Part shown: positions 22,981-31,567 of the stretch, one piece after another
Numbering within the stretch: the first letter of the stretch is position 1
Layout of the letters: each line of letters starts with the position of its first letter
Assembly (NCBI GenBank): GCA_016185305.1
Contig: JACPNV010000051.1
Location: 1 to 36,269, forward strand
DNA length: 36,269 nt
Direction: 5' to 3'
From: Actinomycetota bacterium
GTDB taxonomy: Bacteria; Actinomycetota; Acidimicrobiia; Acidimicrobiales; Acidimicrobilacustridaceae
Notes under the pieces: model-generated
What the model saw: the letters and a program-made list of their open reading frames with translations, nothing else
Databases searched by the model: none
What the model was told of the DNA's origin: nothing
Made by a program: the position numbers and the translations under genes

Positions 22981-23778
22981 GTGCTGCTTGCCATCGATGC
23001 CGGCAACACCCAGACAGTCGTCGGTCTGTACGAGCTGGATGAGAACCCGCCCGCCGGTGACCGCCGGCCCGAGGATGGGTTGCTCGACCATTGGCGCATC
23101 GGGACGGTGCATGAGCGCACCTCGGACGAGTGGGCCGTCATGCTTTCGTCGTTCATCGCGTTGCGTCGCTACTCGCTCGACGAGATCGACGGCGTGACGG
23201 TCTCATCCGGGGTGCCGCGAGTCACCGCAGCACTGCGCGACTTCGTCGATCGCTACCTCGACTTCGACCCCGTCGTGATCGAACCGGGCGTGCGCACCGG
23301 CATCGCCATCCTCTACGAGAACCCCAAGGAGGTTGGGGCCGATCGCATCGCCAACGCTGTCGCCGCGTTCGACCTCTACGGTGGGCCGACGATCGTCGTC
23401 GACTTCGGCACCGCGACCACGTGCGATGCCGTCAGCGCCAACGGCGAGTACCTCGGGGGGGCGATCGCGCCCGGCATCGAGATCTCGATGGATGCGCTCG
23501 TCGGACGGGCCGCAGCGCTGCGGGCTGTCGAGCTGCGCGAGCCCCGCAACGTGCTCGGCAAGAGCACGGTTGAGTCGATCCAGTCGGGCGCGGTGTACGG
23601 CTTCGCCGCCCAGGTGGACGGGCTGTGCGATCGCATCCAAGACGATCTCGGCGAGTGCACGATCATCTCCACCGGCGGGCTGGCCGACCTCATCTCGCCG
23701 CTCTCCGGTCGCATCGAGCACTCCGAGCCATGGCTCACCCTGCACGGCCTGCGCCTCGTCTACGAGAAGAACTGCTAG
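22981..23778 (+). CDS. coaX: Type III pantothenate kinase
   Basis: CoaX phosphorylates pantothenate, the first step to coenzyme A. It needs a monovalent cation and resists feedback by CoA. The 265-residue ASKHA-fold protein has the phosphate loop LLAIDAGNTQTVVGLY (2-17), ENPKEVGADRIANAVAAFDLYG, IVVDFGTATTCDAVS and GGAIAPGIEISMDALVGRAAALR. The start is a GTG placed ten bases after AAGGAGG. It ends the cofactor block and converges on the sulfatase gene with a 28-nt gap. Confidence 0.95.
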   Translation: MLLAIDAGNTQTVVGLYELDENPPAGDRRPEDGLLDHWRIGTVHERTSDEWAVMLSSFIALRRYSLDEIDGVTVSSGVPRVTAALRDFVDRYLDFDPVVIEPGVRTGIAILYENPKEVGADRIANAVAAFDLYGGPTIVVDFGTATTCDAVSANGEYLGGAIAPGIEISMDALVGRAAALRAVELREPRNVLGKSTVESIQSGAVYGFAAQVDGLCDRIQDDLGECTIISTGGLADLISPLSGRIEHSEPWLTLHGLRLVYEKNC

Positions 23779-23806
23779 CTCGGTCGCGTGCCCTGATGCG
23801 GCCTGG

Positions 23807-26092
23807 TCACTGTTCGGCAAGGATGGCGGCGAGGTCGGCCTCGACGTCGCGGTAGGGGCGGCCGCTCACGTCGATGACCACGCGCGCGATCGTCCCGGTG
23901 AACGGGAACGGCGCGTCGTACTCCGGCGAGACCGCGGGTCCGACGTCGTATCCACACGTGAGGCCCGCTCCGGTGATCGAGAAGCGCGCCGGCGTGAACA
24001 GCGGGATGTCGCCCTCGCCGACCGACACGCCATCGACGAACAGGAGGCCGCGTCCGGTGAAGTCTCCGGGGCTGGTGAGCTCGAAGCCGAGCCGGTGTTC
24101 ACCCCGGCCGATCACGGTCTCTGAGGAGATGAGCGTCACGTGCTTGTTGGCGAGGTTGTGCGCGTAGCGCAGCGTCCGGTCTCGCACATACAGCACCCAG
24201 CCGCCCAGCACCGAGCCTTGCGAGACGAGCACACCGTCGACATCGTCGCCGGCGACGATGTCCACCGTGACGGCGTGCGAGCGGTTGCGAACGTTCACCG
24301 CCACCGACTCGGGCACGGGCGCGACATCAGGAAAGTACTGGTAGCGCGATCTCTCTGCGGCGCGTGACGGCCGCGGGTTCAGCAGGGCCGCGAGGGGGCG
24401 GTTGTCGAGTGGCAGCACCTTGTTGGCGCGCGCTTCGCGCCACCACAGCTCCCGCAGTTGCTCGAGCCGTTCGGGCTCGTCGGCGGCAAGGTCGTGGCAC
24501 TCCGACAGATCGTCGGCCACGTGATAGAGCTCCCAGCGGTCTTCCGCGAACGACGCGTCAGGGTCGAGACCGTCGTCGTACATCGGGCCGAGAGGCTTGA
24601 AGGTGACCGCCTTCCACCCGTCGTGGTAGATGGCGCGGCTGCCGAGCATCTCGAAGTACTGCGTCGTCCTCGTCTCGCTGCCGCCCGCGGCGGTGAGCCA
24701 CGGGGCGATGCTCACGCCGTTGATCGGCGACTGGGTGACGCCGTCGATCGCTTCCGGGGCGCGCACCCCGGCCAGGTCGAGGACCGTCGGAAGCACGTCG
24801 ATGGCGTGGGCGTACTGGTGCCGGATCGAGCCGCCGGCGCCCAAGCGGGCCGGCCACCGGAAGATGCACGGGTCGGCCACCCCTCCCTCGTGCACCTCCC
24901 GCTTCCATCGCTTGAACGGCGTGTTGCCTGCCATCGTCCAGCCCCACGGGTAGTTGTTGTGCGCGCTCGGGCCGCCCAGCTCGTCGATGCGAGCCCGCAG
25001 CTCGGAGCGACCCGCGGGGATGGCGTTCCAGACTCGGGCATCGTTGAGCGAGCCGAGCTTGCCACCTTCGGCTGATGCGCCGTTATCGGACAGCAACACG
25101 ACGAGCGTGTCGTCGAGCTCGCCCAGGTCGTGCTCGACGAACGACAGCACCCGGCCGATCTCGGCGTCGGCATGCGAGAGGAAGCCAGCGAAGCACTCCT
25201 GGAAGCGGGCGGCGACCCGCTGGTCCCCGGCATCGAGCTCGTCCCATGCCGGGACCCACGGTGGGCGGGGAGAGAGCTCGGTCCCCGGCGGCAGCAGCCC
25301 CGCCGCGAGTTGGCGGGTGAAGGTCGCCTCGCGCCACGAGTCCCAACCACGATCGAACGCACCGTCATAGCGATCGATCCACTCCTTCGGCGCGTGATGG
25401 GGGGAGTGGCAGGCACCCGTGGCGAAGTAGAGGAAGAACGGGACACTCGCGTCGTAGATCGATCGAACATCGCCGAGATAGGAGATGGCGTGGTCGGTGA
25501 GATCGGTGGTCAGGTGGTAGCCGTCCGCTCGGGGCGGCGGCACCCACTGGTTGTCCTGGAAGAGCATCGGCACGAACTGGTGGGTCTCGCCGCCGTGGAA
25601 GCCGTACCAGCGCTGGAACCCGCGCGCCACGGGCCACGTGTTGCGAGGCGCAGCCATGTGCGTCTCGTCCTCGGGCGTGAGGTGCCACTTGCCCACCGCG
25701 ACAGGAACATAGCCCGCTCCCGCGAGCACCTCGGCCAGCATGCCGTGCTCGCGTCCGATGCGGCCGCGGTAGCCCGGGTAGCCCATGGCCAGATCCGCCA
25801 CCCGCCCCATCCCCACGGCATGGTGGTTGCGCCCGGTGAGCACGCAGGCCCGGGTGGGCGAGCACAGCGCGGTGGTGTGGAAGTTGGCGAGGCGGGTGCC
25901 CTCGCTCGCGAGGCGATCGATGTTCGGTGTCGCGATGTCTGAGCCGTAGCAGCCCAGTTGCGCGAAGCCGACGTCGTCGAGCACGACGACCACGATGTTG
26001 GGTGCGCCGGGCGGCGGTTCGGGATCGGGTGGCCACCACGGCTCGGACTCCCGCCAGGTGTCGCCGATTGTGCTCTGCTCGATGCTCGCCAT
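23807..26092 (-). CDS. Type I sulfatase (arylsulfatase), large AtsD-like form
   Basis: The 761-residue protein is an alkaline-phosphatase-superfamily sulfatase. The signature CSPTRACVLTGR starts at Cys77, which must be oxidised to formylglycine (C-x-P-x-R). Calcium-binding Asp39 and Asp40 lie in VVVLDDVG; GKWHL and LLSDNGAS give further metal and sulfate ligands. Residues about 600-760 form an all-beta C-terminal domain beyond the catalytic part. It resembles the large mycobacterial AtsD-type arylsulfatases. No signal peptide is visible, so it is probably cytosolic. The ATG at 26092 follows GGGAG with eight bases between; the upstream frame is Arg/Thr-rich and was left out. No formylglycine-generating enzyme is in the window. 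Substrate unknown. Confidence 0.93.
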   Translation of the reverse strand: MASIEQSTIGDTWRESEPWWPPDPEPPPGAPNIVVVVLDDVGFAQLGCYGSDIATPNIDRLASEGTRLANFHTTALCSPTRACVLTGRNHHAVGMGRVADLAMGYPGYRGRIGREHGMLAEVLAGAGYVPVAVGKWHLTPEDETHMAAPRNTWPVARGFQRWYGFHGGETHQFVPMLFQDNQWVPPPRADGYHLTTDLTDHAISYLGDVRSIYDASVPFFLYFATGACHSPHHAPKEWIDRYDGAFDRGWDSWREATFTRQLAAGLLPPGTELSPRPPWVPAWDELDAGDQRVAARFQECFAGFLSHADAEIGRVLSFVEHDLGELDDTLVVLLSDNGASAEGGKLGSLNDARVWNAIPAGRSELRARIDELGGPSAHNNYPWGWTMAGNTPFKRWKREVHEGGVADPCIFRWPARLGAGGSIRHQYAHAIDVLPTVLDLAGVRAPEAIDGVTQSPINGVSIAPWLTAAGGSETRTTQYFEMLGSRAIYHDGWKAVTFKPLGPMYDDGLDPDASFAEDRWELYHVADDLSECHDLAADEPERLEQLRELWWREARANKVLPLDNRPLAALLNPRPSRAAERSRYQYFPDVAPVPESVAVNVRNRSHAVTVDIVAGDDVDGVLVSQGSVLGGWVLYVRDRTLRYAHNLANKHVTLISSETVIGRGEHRLGFELTSPGDFTGRGLLFVDGVSVGEGDIPLFTPARFSITGAGLTCGYDVGPAVSPEYDAPFPFTGTIARVVIDVSGRPYRDVEADLAAILAEQ

Positions 26093-26153
26093 CCCACAGT
26101 CTCCCGGTTTCGAGCCGGCCGTGCGTTCCCGAGCGAGCCCGCGGTCGAGGACG

Positions 26154-26159
26154 TAGCCT
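26154..26159 (+). promoter_or_regulatory. Leaderless -10 box of the MASE1-GGDEF-EAL gene
   Basis: TAGCCT, six bases, then ATG 26166. There is no ribosome site. It faces away from the divergent sulfatase gene starting at 26092. Confidence 0.5.
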
Positions 26160-26165
26160 TTGCCC

Positions 26166-28766
26166 ATGGCGTTGCCGTCGCTGGCTCGCCGGCGGGTCGT
26201 CGTCCTCTTGATCGCGGTGGCGTACATCGTGACATACCTGCTCGCGGCCAAGTGGGCGAACGCGTTCAGCCAGGGCGGCACCGTGCTCATCTGGTTCCCA
26301 CCGGCCGGCGTGGCCGTCGGCTTCCTCTATCTCGAACCGCGCCTGCTGCCCCTTGCCATCGTCACCGAGGCGATCAGCACCGTCTTCGTGATGGGCGTGG
26401 GCGACCTGTTCGGCGGGGCGGGTCTCCTCGTGAACTCCATCGTCATCCCGATCTCCTACTTCCTCGCGGCGATGACGATGCGTCGGCTGCACCTCGACCC
26501 TCGCCTGCGCACGACGCGAGATCTCGTCGTGATGGGCGCGGCGGGGCTCGTCGTCGGGCCTGTGCTCGCCGCCGCGACAGGGGTCGCGGTGCAGGCGTGG
26601 GTCGGTATGGTGCCGTGGTCCTCCTATGCCGAGCTCTTCGGCGTGTTCTGGGTGGGCGACGTCGTGGGCGTCGCGTGCCTCGTGCCCACGATCGTGCTCG
26701 CCGGCAGCGCGATGTTGGAGCGCCGCCCGCTTCCGCTGTCCGACCGCGAGGCGAACGAGAACCGCTGGCTGATCATCGTCGAGTACCTCGTTCCCGCGCT
26801 CACCGCCCTGATCCTGTTGCGGGTCGGGCAAGCTCCCATGCAGTTCCTCTACCTCGCGTTCGTGCCGGTCGTCGCAATCGCGGTCCGGCACGGAATCGCC
26901 GGGGCGGCCCTTTCGACGGCAGGGCTGTCAGCCGTGATGACCGTCGGCGCGGACGCGCGAGCCGTCGGTGTGCTCGAGCGCTCCGACTACCAACTGCTGA
27001 TGTTGGTGCTCACGTTGACCGGACTCGTGCTCGGTTCGGTCGTCAGCGCCCGCCGTGATGTCACCGATCGCCATCGCCGGTTGAGCGAGATCATCGAAGC
27101 CACCCCTGACCTCGTGGCATCCGCCCATTTCGACGGCGCGATCGCGTACATGAACCCAGTCGGCCTGCGACTCCTCGGCCTCGCGCCGGACGAGGTTCAC
27201 GACTTCCACGCGTTCGACTTCTATCCCGACGAACTTGCGGCTGATCTGCTACGCGAGGCGATGAAGGCCGCAGCGCGCAACGGCACGTGGACGGGTGAGA
27301 ACGTCCTTCGGCGCAACGATGGACGCCTCGTGCCGGTGTCGCAAGTGCTCATCGCCCACCAGCACGAAGGTGATGACGACACGACGTTCAGCACCGTCTG
27401 CCGCGACATGACCGACCAGCGCCGGCTGGAGGATCAGTTGCGACGGGTGGCGCTCTATGACGACGCGACGGGTCTCGCCAACCGAGCGCTGCTGGTCGAG
27501 CAGCTCGGGCGGATGCTCGGCGTCGACGGCCGTACCAAGCCCGTAGCGGTGCTCTTTGCTGACATCGATCACTTCCGTCTGGTCAATGAGTCGTATGGGT
27601 ACGCCGCGGGCGACGAGTTGGTCTCTACGCTTGCCGCTCGTGTGAGCGGCGCCACTCGACCGCGCGACTTGGTGGCTCGCTACGGCGGCGGGCTGTTCGC
27701 CATCGTCATGCCGGAAGTTGCCGACGAGCTCGAAGCGACGTTCCTCGCCGATCTGCTCCTGCAAGCCTTCGCACAGCCGGTGGCGGTCGGCGATCGCGAG
27801 GTGCATGTTTCCGGGAGCATCGGAATCGCCCTCTCCGCCTCGCATCGAGACGGGTCTGCCGGCGATGACGTGCAGGCGCATCTCGATGTGCTCCGCAGCG
27901 CGGAGATCGCGCTGCACCGAGCCAAAGAAGGCGGGGGCGGGCGCTTCGCGCTGTTCGACGAAGACATGGAGCGCCGGTCGAAGCAGCGCATCGAGGTCGA
28001 GACCGACCTCCGGCAGGTCCTTGCGAACGCGGATTGGTGGCTCGCGTACCAGCCGATCGTCGAGTCCGCGACCGGGCGAATCGTCAGCGTCGAAGCGCTC
28101 CTGCGGTGGACGCACCCGACGCGCGGCCCGGTCTCCCCGTTCGAGCTCATCACTCTGGCCGAGAACATCGGGCTCATCGTGCCGCTGGGTCGTGAGATCT
28201 TCCGCCGTGCGTGCGAGGAGGCGAAGGTCTGGCACGACACCGGCTTCGATCTCCGTGTCGGCATCAACGTGTCGGCCCGCGAGTTGCAGGAGCCCTCCTT
28301 CGTCGATGATGTCCGCGACGTGTTGCGCGACACCGGGGTGGATCCCGGCCTGTTGATCATCGAGGTGACCGAGACGGTGCTCGCCCAGGATCTTGCCGCC
28401 GAGGTGGCCGCGCTGGCCACGTTGCGCGGGCTCGGCTGCAAGATCGCCATCGACGACTTCGGCACGGGGTACTCCTCGCTCGGCGGCCTGCGCGATCTGC
28501 CGATCGATGTCTTGAAGCTCGACCGGTCGTTCATCACCGATCTGCACCGATCCCCCCGAGCCGCGGCCACGGTCGAAGCGGTCATCCACCTTGCCGAATC
28601 GCTCGACCTCCTCGTCGTCGCCGAAGGTGTCGAGAACGACGAGCAGCGCGAGGCCCTCAAGGCCATGGGCTGCGAGCACATGCAGGGGTTCGCCATCAGC
28701 TACCCGCTCGTGCCCGGCGAGCTCCGCGAGCTGCTCGCCAGCCATCTGACCAGCCCGTCCGGCTGA
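26166..28766 (+). CDS. MASE1-PAS-GGDEF(degenerate)-EAL protein, likely cyclic di-GMP phosphodiesterase
   Basis: The 866-residue membrane protein starts with eight or so hydrophobic segments (about 10-295) of MASE1 type (WANAFSQGGTVLIWFPPAGVAVG), then a PAS domain (about 305-420). A GGDEF domain (about 425-600) has its active site changed to GGGLF (507-511), so it should not make cyclic di-GMP, yet RPRD (498-501) stands exactly five residues before it, as an I-site would. The EAL domain (about 610-860) keeps EALLRW (643-648), VTETVL, IDDFGTGYSSL (762-772), LKLDRSFI and VVAEGVEN, so hydrolysis of cyclic di-GMP is expected. The GGDEF part may serve as a nucleotide sensor. It opposes the diguanylate cyclase at 2381-3808 in activity. 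Confidence 0.92.
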   Translation: MALPSLARRRVVVLLIAVAYIVTYLLAAKWANAFSQGGTVLIWFPPAGVAVGFLYLEPRLLPLAIVTEAISTVFVMGVGDLFGGAGLLVNSIVIPISYFLAAMTMRRLHLDPRLRTTRDLVVMGAAGLVVGPVLAAATGVAVQAWVGMVPWSSYAELFGVFWVGDVVGVACLVPTIVLAGSAMLERRPLPLSDREANENRWLIIVEYLVPALTALILLRVGQAPMQFLYLAFVPVVAIAVRHGIAGAALSTAGLSAVMTVGADARAVGVLERSDYQLLMLVLTLTGLVLGSVVSARRDVTDRHRRLSEIIEATPDLVASAHFDGAIAYMNPVGLRLLGLAPDEVHDFHAFDFYPDELAADLLREAMKAAARNGTWTGENVLRRNDGRLVPVSQVLIAHQHEGDDDTTFSTVCRDMTDQRRLEDQLRRVALYDDATGLANRALLVEQLGRMLGVDGRTKPVAVLFADIDHFRLVNESYGYAAGDELVSTLAARVSGATRPRDLVARYGGGLFAIVMPEVADELEATFLADLLLQAFAQPVAVGDREVHVSGSIGIALSASHRDGSAGDDVQAHLDVLRSAEIALHRAKEGGGGRFALFDEDMERRSKQRIEVETDLRQVLANADWWLAYQPIVESATGRIVSVEALLRWTHPTRGPVSPFELITLAENIGLIVPLGREIFRRACEEAKVWHDTGFDLRVGINVSARELQEPSFVDDVRDVLRDTGVDPGLLIIEVTETVLAQDLAAEVAALATLRGLGCKIAIDDFGTGYSSLGGLRDLPIDVLKLDRSFITDLHRSPRAAATVEAVIHLAESLDLLVVAEGVENDEQREALKAMGCEHMQGFAISYPLVPGELRELLASHLTSPSG

Positions 28767-28790
28767 CACCGAGACATGATCTCCCGAGAG

Positions 28791-31448
28791 CTAGCTGAAG
28801 CGCTCGTGGACGGTGTCGACGATGCGCCGGCCGGTCTCGAGGGGGCCAGTGTCGTGGCGCTCCATGACGATGCCCGTAGCGAGGAGGATGGCACCGCCGA
28901 CGGCGAGCCAGACCCAGGTCGGCACCTGGGTGTGCGGGCCGAGAGCGAAGACCTCGTAGCCGGTGAGCGCGATGAGGATGGCGGTCCCGAGGAACAGCGG
29001 CGCGGCCAGGCGCCGAGTCCCGCCCATGATCACCGCGATGACCCCCACTGCACCGGCGACGATGGCATGCACCGTGCCTTGTCCACCGATGCGTTCGAGC
29101 AGCGCCGTCCCGCCGAGGAGCGCGAAGGCGGGTCCGTACGCGACCCACGAGCCGATGTGGCGATTGCTGTCCTCATGGGCCATCTGGCGCCGTGCGTTCC
29201 AGCCGGCGAGGGCAAGCACGCCTGCGACCGGTGCGACGTAGGTGTCGAGCGCCGTCACCTGGGCGTTGGCGAGCTCGACCCAGACCCCGACCACGACGAA
29301 GAGCAGCCCGAGGAACGACAAGTCGGTCGGGCCGAACCGCAGTGCGTAGGACGCGCCCAGCCCGCCGAGCAGGATGAGGGCGGCGCCGAGCGCCCACGGC
29401 TCCCAGAGACTCATGGCCAGGCCCACCGCGGCTTGCGACAGCGCGGCGGCGAGCACCGGCAGCATCCATTCCCGGGGCACGACCAGGTGCAGCGCGCCGG
29501 TACCGACGGCGAGGGCGCACAACGTCACGCCGACCGCCGGCCACGAGCCGTCGAGCGCACGAACGGTTGCGATCGTCGCGATCGGGAACGTCAGTGCGGC
29601 GATGGCCCCGATGGCTGGATCGGAGCGCCGGACACCGTCGATGATGGCGGCCAGCGTGAGCCCGCCCGCGAGATAGGCGAGCTGATCGAGGGGCAGCGCC
29701 GGTGCCAACGCCAGCGTGAGCACGGCGCCACCACGGGGGATCCATCCGATCCAGCACAGCTCACGTCCGCAACGGTGATCGATGATGATGCCGACGGCCC
29801 AGGCAGCCGCGGCCCCAAAGGCGAGGAGCATGAACGTGCTGATCGAGTGCGAGGCGACGGCCATGCCGCCGGCCAGCGGCAGCAACGCGGCGCCGGCCAG
29901 CAGAGCGGCTTCCGTCGACGACCGGCTCGTACGCAAGCGAGCGCGAACGACGACAGCGGAAGCGATGGTCGCCGTGCCAGTCGCGGCGTAGATGCTCGCC
30001 GCCGCCACGTTGTCGTAGCCGAGGACAGGAGCAGCGGTGGCCAGCGCGGCGGCGAGCCCGTGGCCGCCCGGCCGGCCCGAGAGCACGAAGAAGGACGCGA
30101 GCGCCACGAGCACGCCGCCGCTGACCGCCAGCGACGTGGAGCCGAACACGGCTCCGGCGAACAGCGCCCCGGCCATGCCGATCGACGCGGGCCACCAGCC
30201 GGCCCCCACGAGCAGCGCGATGCCCGAAGGCGTGCTGTCCGCCTCCCGCCGCCGGAGATCGGCGAGGAACCACGCAGCCGCGGCGACGACACCGGCGACG
30301 AGCGGCGCCATGTCGAGCGCGTGCGGGCCGGTCATCCAGAACGGGACGGCCACTTGCACCCCGGCCGCGATGGCGCACCCCGCGACGATCTCGACGGCGG
30401 CAGCCACAGAGCGCACGGGCGTTGCCCAGAACGGATCGTTGCGGACCAGAATCGTGGCGATCTCGACCGCGAGGAACAACACGGCGGCGCCGAGCCAGCC
30501 CGAGCCGGCGGTCGGTCGCACCTCGACCAGGCCCGTGCCGACACCGAGCACAACGGCCATGCCCGCCATGGCGACGAGGGCGAGATCGCGCTTGTCATGA
30601 GCGGCCCGCCCGAGCACCCACGCGGCGATGAGACCGGTGGCGATGGAGGACAGCCGCGATTGCGCGCCGGTCAGCCCCAGCTTCTCGAAGGCGAGCGAGT
30701 CTACGGTCACGAAGCGCTCGACGAGGCCGAGCAACGGCGCGAGCCCGGCGATGAGCGCCCATGCCGTCGCCGGCCTCCGCGACCGAAGGCACGACGCGAT
30801 GAGCGCGAAGCCAGCGAGCACGAGTGCGGCGGGGACACCAGCGGTCCCGCCGATTCCGGCCGCCAGGATGACCGCACCGCCGATCGCTCCCCAGCGCAGG
30901 ATCACCGAGTCTTCGGTCCGGTTGAGGAGCGTGAACCCGACTGCGGCGACGAGCCCTTGCACGACCAGGTGGACGCTCCACGGCGCGTCGTAGTTCACGA
31001 GCAGAGCGGCGGCGTTGATCGGCAGCAAGAAGGCACCGAGGTGGTAGATGACGCCCGACGTGGCCGGGAGCGCGGACCGCAGCCGGCGCCCGGCCACGAG
31101 CGCGCCTCCGGTGCACCCGGCGAGGATCGCGAACTTCATTCGCTCGTCGATCTGCTCCCAGCGCACGGCCACGAAGACGGCCGCCGCGGCGACGAGGAGG
31201 AACGCGCCCGTGGCCGTGACCCAGATGGCGCCCGCACGCGAGTCGTCGTGCTCGGCCTCAGGGTGCGCCGGAGACGGCTCAGGCCCGGACCCGGGTGGCG
31301 GCGGAGGTGGCTTCGGCGGCGCGTCTTGACGTGCAGGCGGCGGCGGAGGCGGTGGAGATGGCGGGGAGGGCGGGAAGGCGGTCGGGCCGAGCCTGTAGGG
31401 GTACGGCCTGGGTGCGGGCGAGAAGGTGGGCGTGACCGGTTCGTTCAT
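28791..31448 (-). CDS. Giant polytopic membrane protein with Pro-rich cytoplasmic head
   Basis: The 885-residue protein begins with a Pro-rich, disordered head (about 1-65, with runs of six or seven prolines) and a short charged link. More than twenty hydrophobic segments follow, made largely of Ala, Val, Leu and Gly. WVTATGAFLLVAAAAVFVAVRWEQI at the first membrane segment, with WEQID next to it, resembles DUF2157/SCO7613-type membrane proteins of actinobacteria, whose function is unknown. No catalytic motif is visible. I use the ATG at 31448; an in-frame GTG three codons upstream is possible. It converges on the EAL gene with a 24-nt gap. A very long open frame lies on the opposite strand but has shadow composition. 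Confidence 0.85.
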   Translation of the reverse strand: MNEPVTPTFSPAPRPYPYRLGPTAFPPSPPSPPPPPPPARQDAPPKPPPPPPGSGPEPSPAHPEAEHDDSRAGAIWVTATGAFLLVAAAAVFVAVRWEQIDERMKFAILAGCTGGALVAGRRLRSALPATSGVIYHLGAFLLPINAAALLVNYDAPWSVHLVVQGLVAAVGFTLLNRTEDSVILRWGAIGGAVILAAGIGGTAGVPAALVLAGFALIASCLRSRRPATAWALIAGLAPLLGLVERFVTVDSLAFEKLGLTGAQSRLSSIATGLIAAWVLGRAAHDKRDLALVAMAGMAVVLGVGTGLVEVRPTAGSGWLGAAVLFLAVEIATILVRNDPFWATPVRSVAAAVEIVAGCAIAAGVQVAVPFWMTGPHALDMAPLVAGVVAAAAWFLADLRRREADSTPSGIALLVGAGWWPASIGMAGALFAGAVFGSTSLAVSGGVLVALASFFVLSGRPGGHGLAAALATAAPVLGYDNVAAASIYAATGTATIASAVVVRARLRTSRSSTEAALLAGAALLPLAGGMAVASHSISTFMLLAFGAAAAWAVGIIIDHRCGRELCWIGWIPRGGAVLTLALAPALPLDQLAYLAGGLTLAAIIDGVRRSDPAIGAIAALTFPIATIATVRALDGSWPAVGVTLCALAVGTGALHLVVPREWMLPVLAAALSQAAVGLAMSLWEPWALGAALILLGGLGASYALRFGPTDLSFLGLLFVVVGVWVELANAQVTALDTYVAPVAGVLALAGWNARRQMAHEDSNRHIGSWVAYGPAFALLGGTALLERIGGQGTVHAIVAGAVGVIAVIMGGTRRLAAPLFLGTAILIALTGYEVFALGPHTQVPTWVWLAVGGAILLATGIVMERHDTGPLETGRRIVDTVHERFS

Positions 31449-31495
31449 ACCGGCCACGGTCCCAAGCGACGCCCGTCACAGCTACCCGCCGGACC

Positions 31496-31513
31496 CCCCA
31501 GGAGACCCTGGGG
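31496..31513 (-). terminator. Hairpin downstream of the substrate-binding-protein gene
   Basis: CCCCAGG (31496-31502) and CCTGGGG (31507-31513) form a perfect seven-pair stem around a four-base loop, 55 nt past the stop of the leftward gene ending at 31568 and before the next leftward start at 31448. There is no T-run. Confidence 0.4.
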
Positions 31514-31567
31514 TTGGCATGCGCTCGGCCGAGTCGGTCGAGTTGCTGGTTTCTTCGGCCCGGGGCC

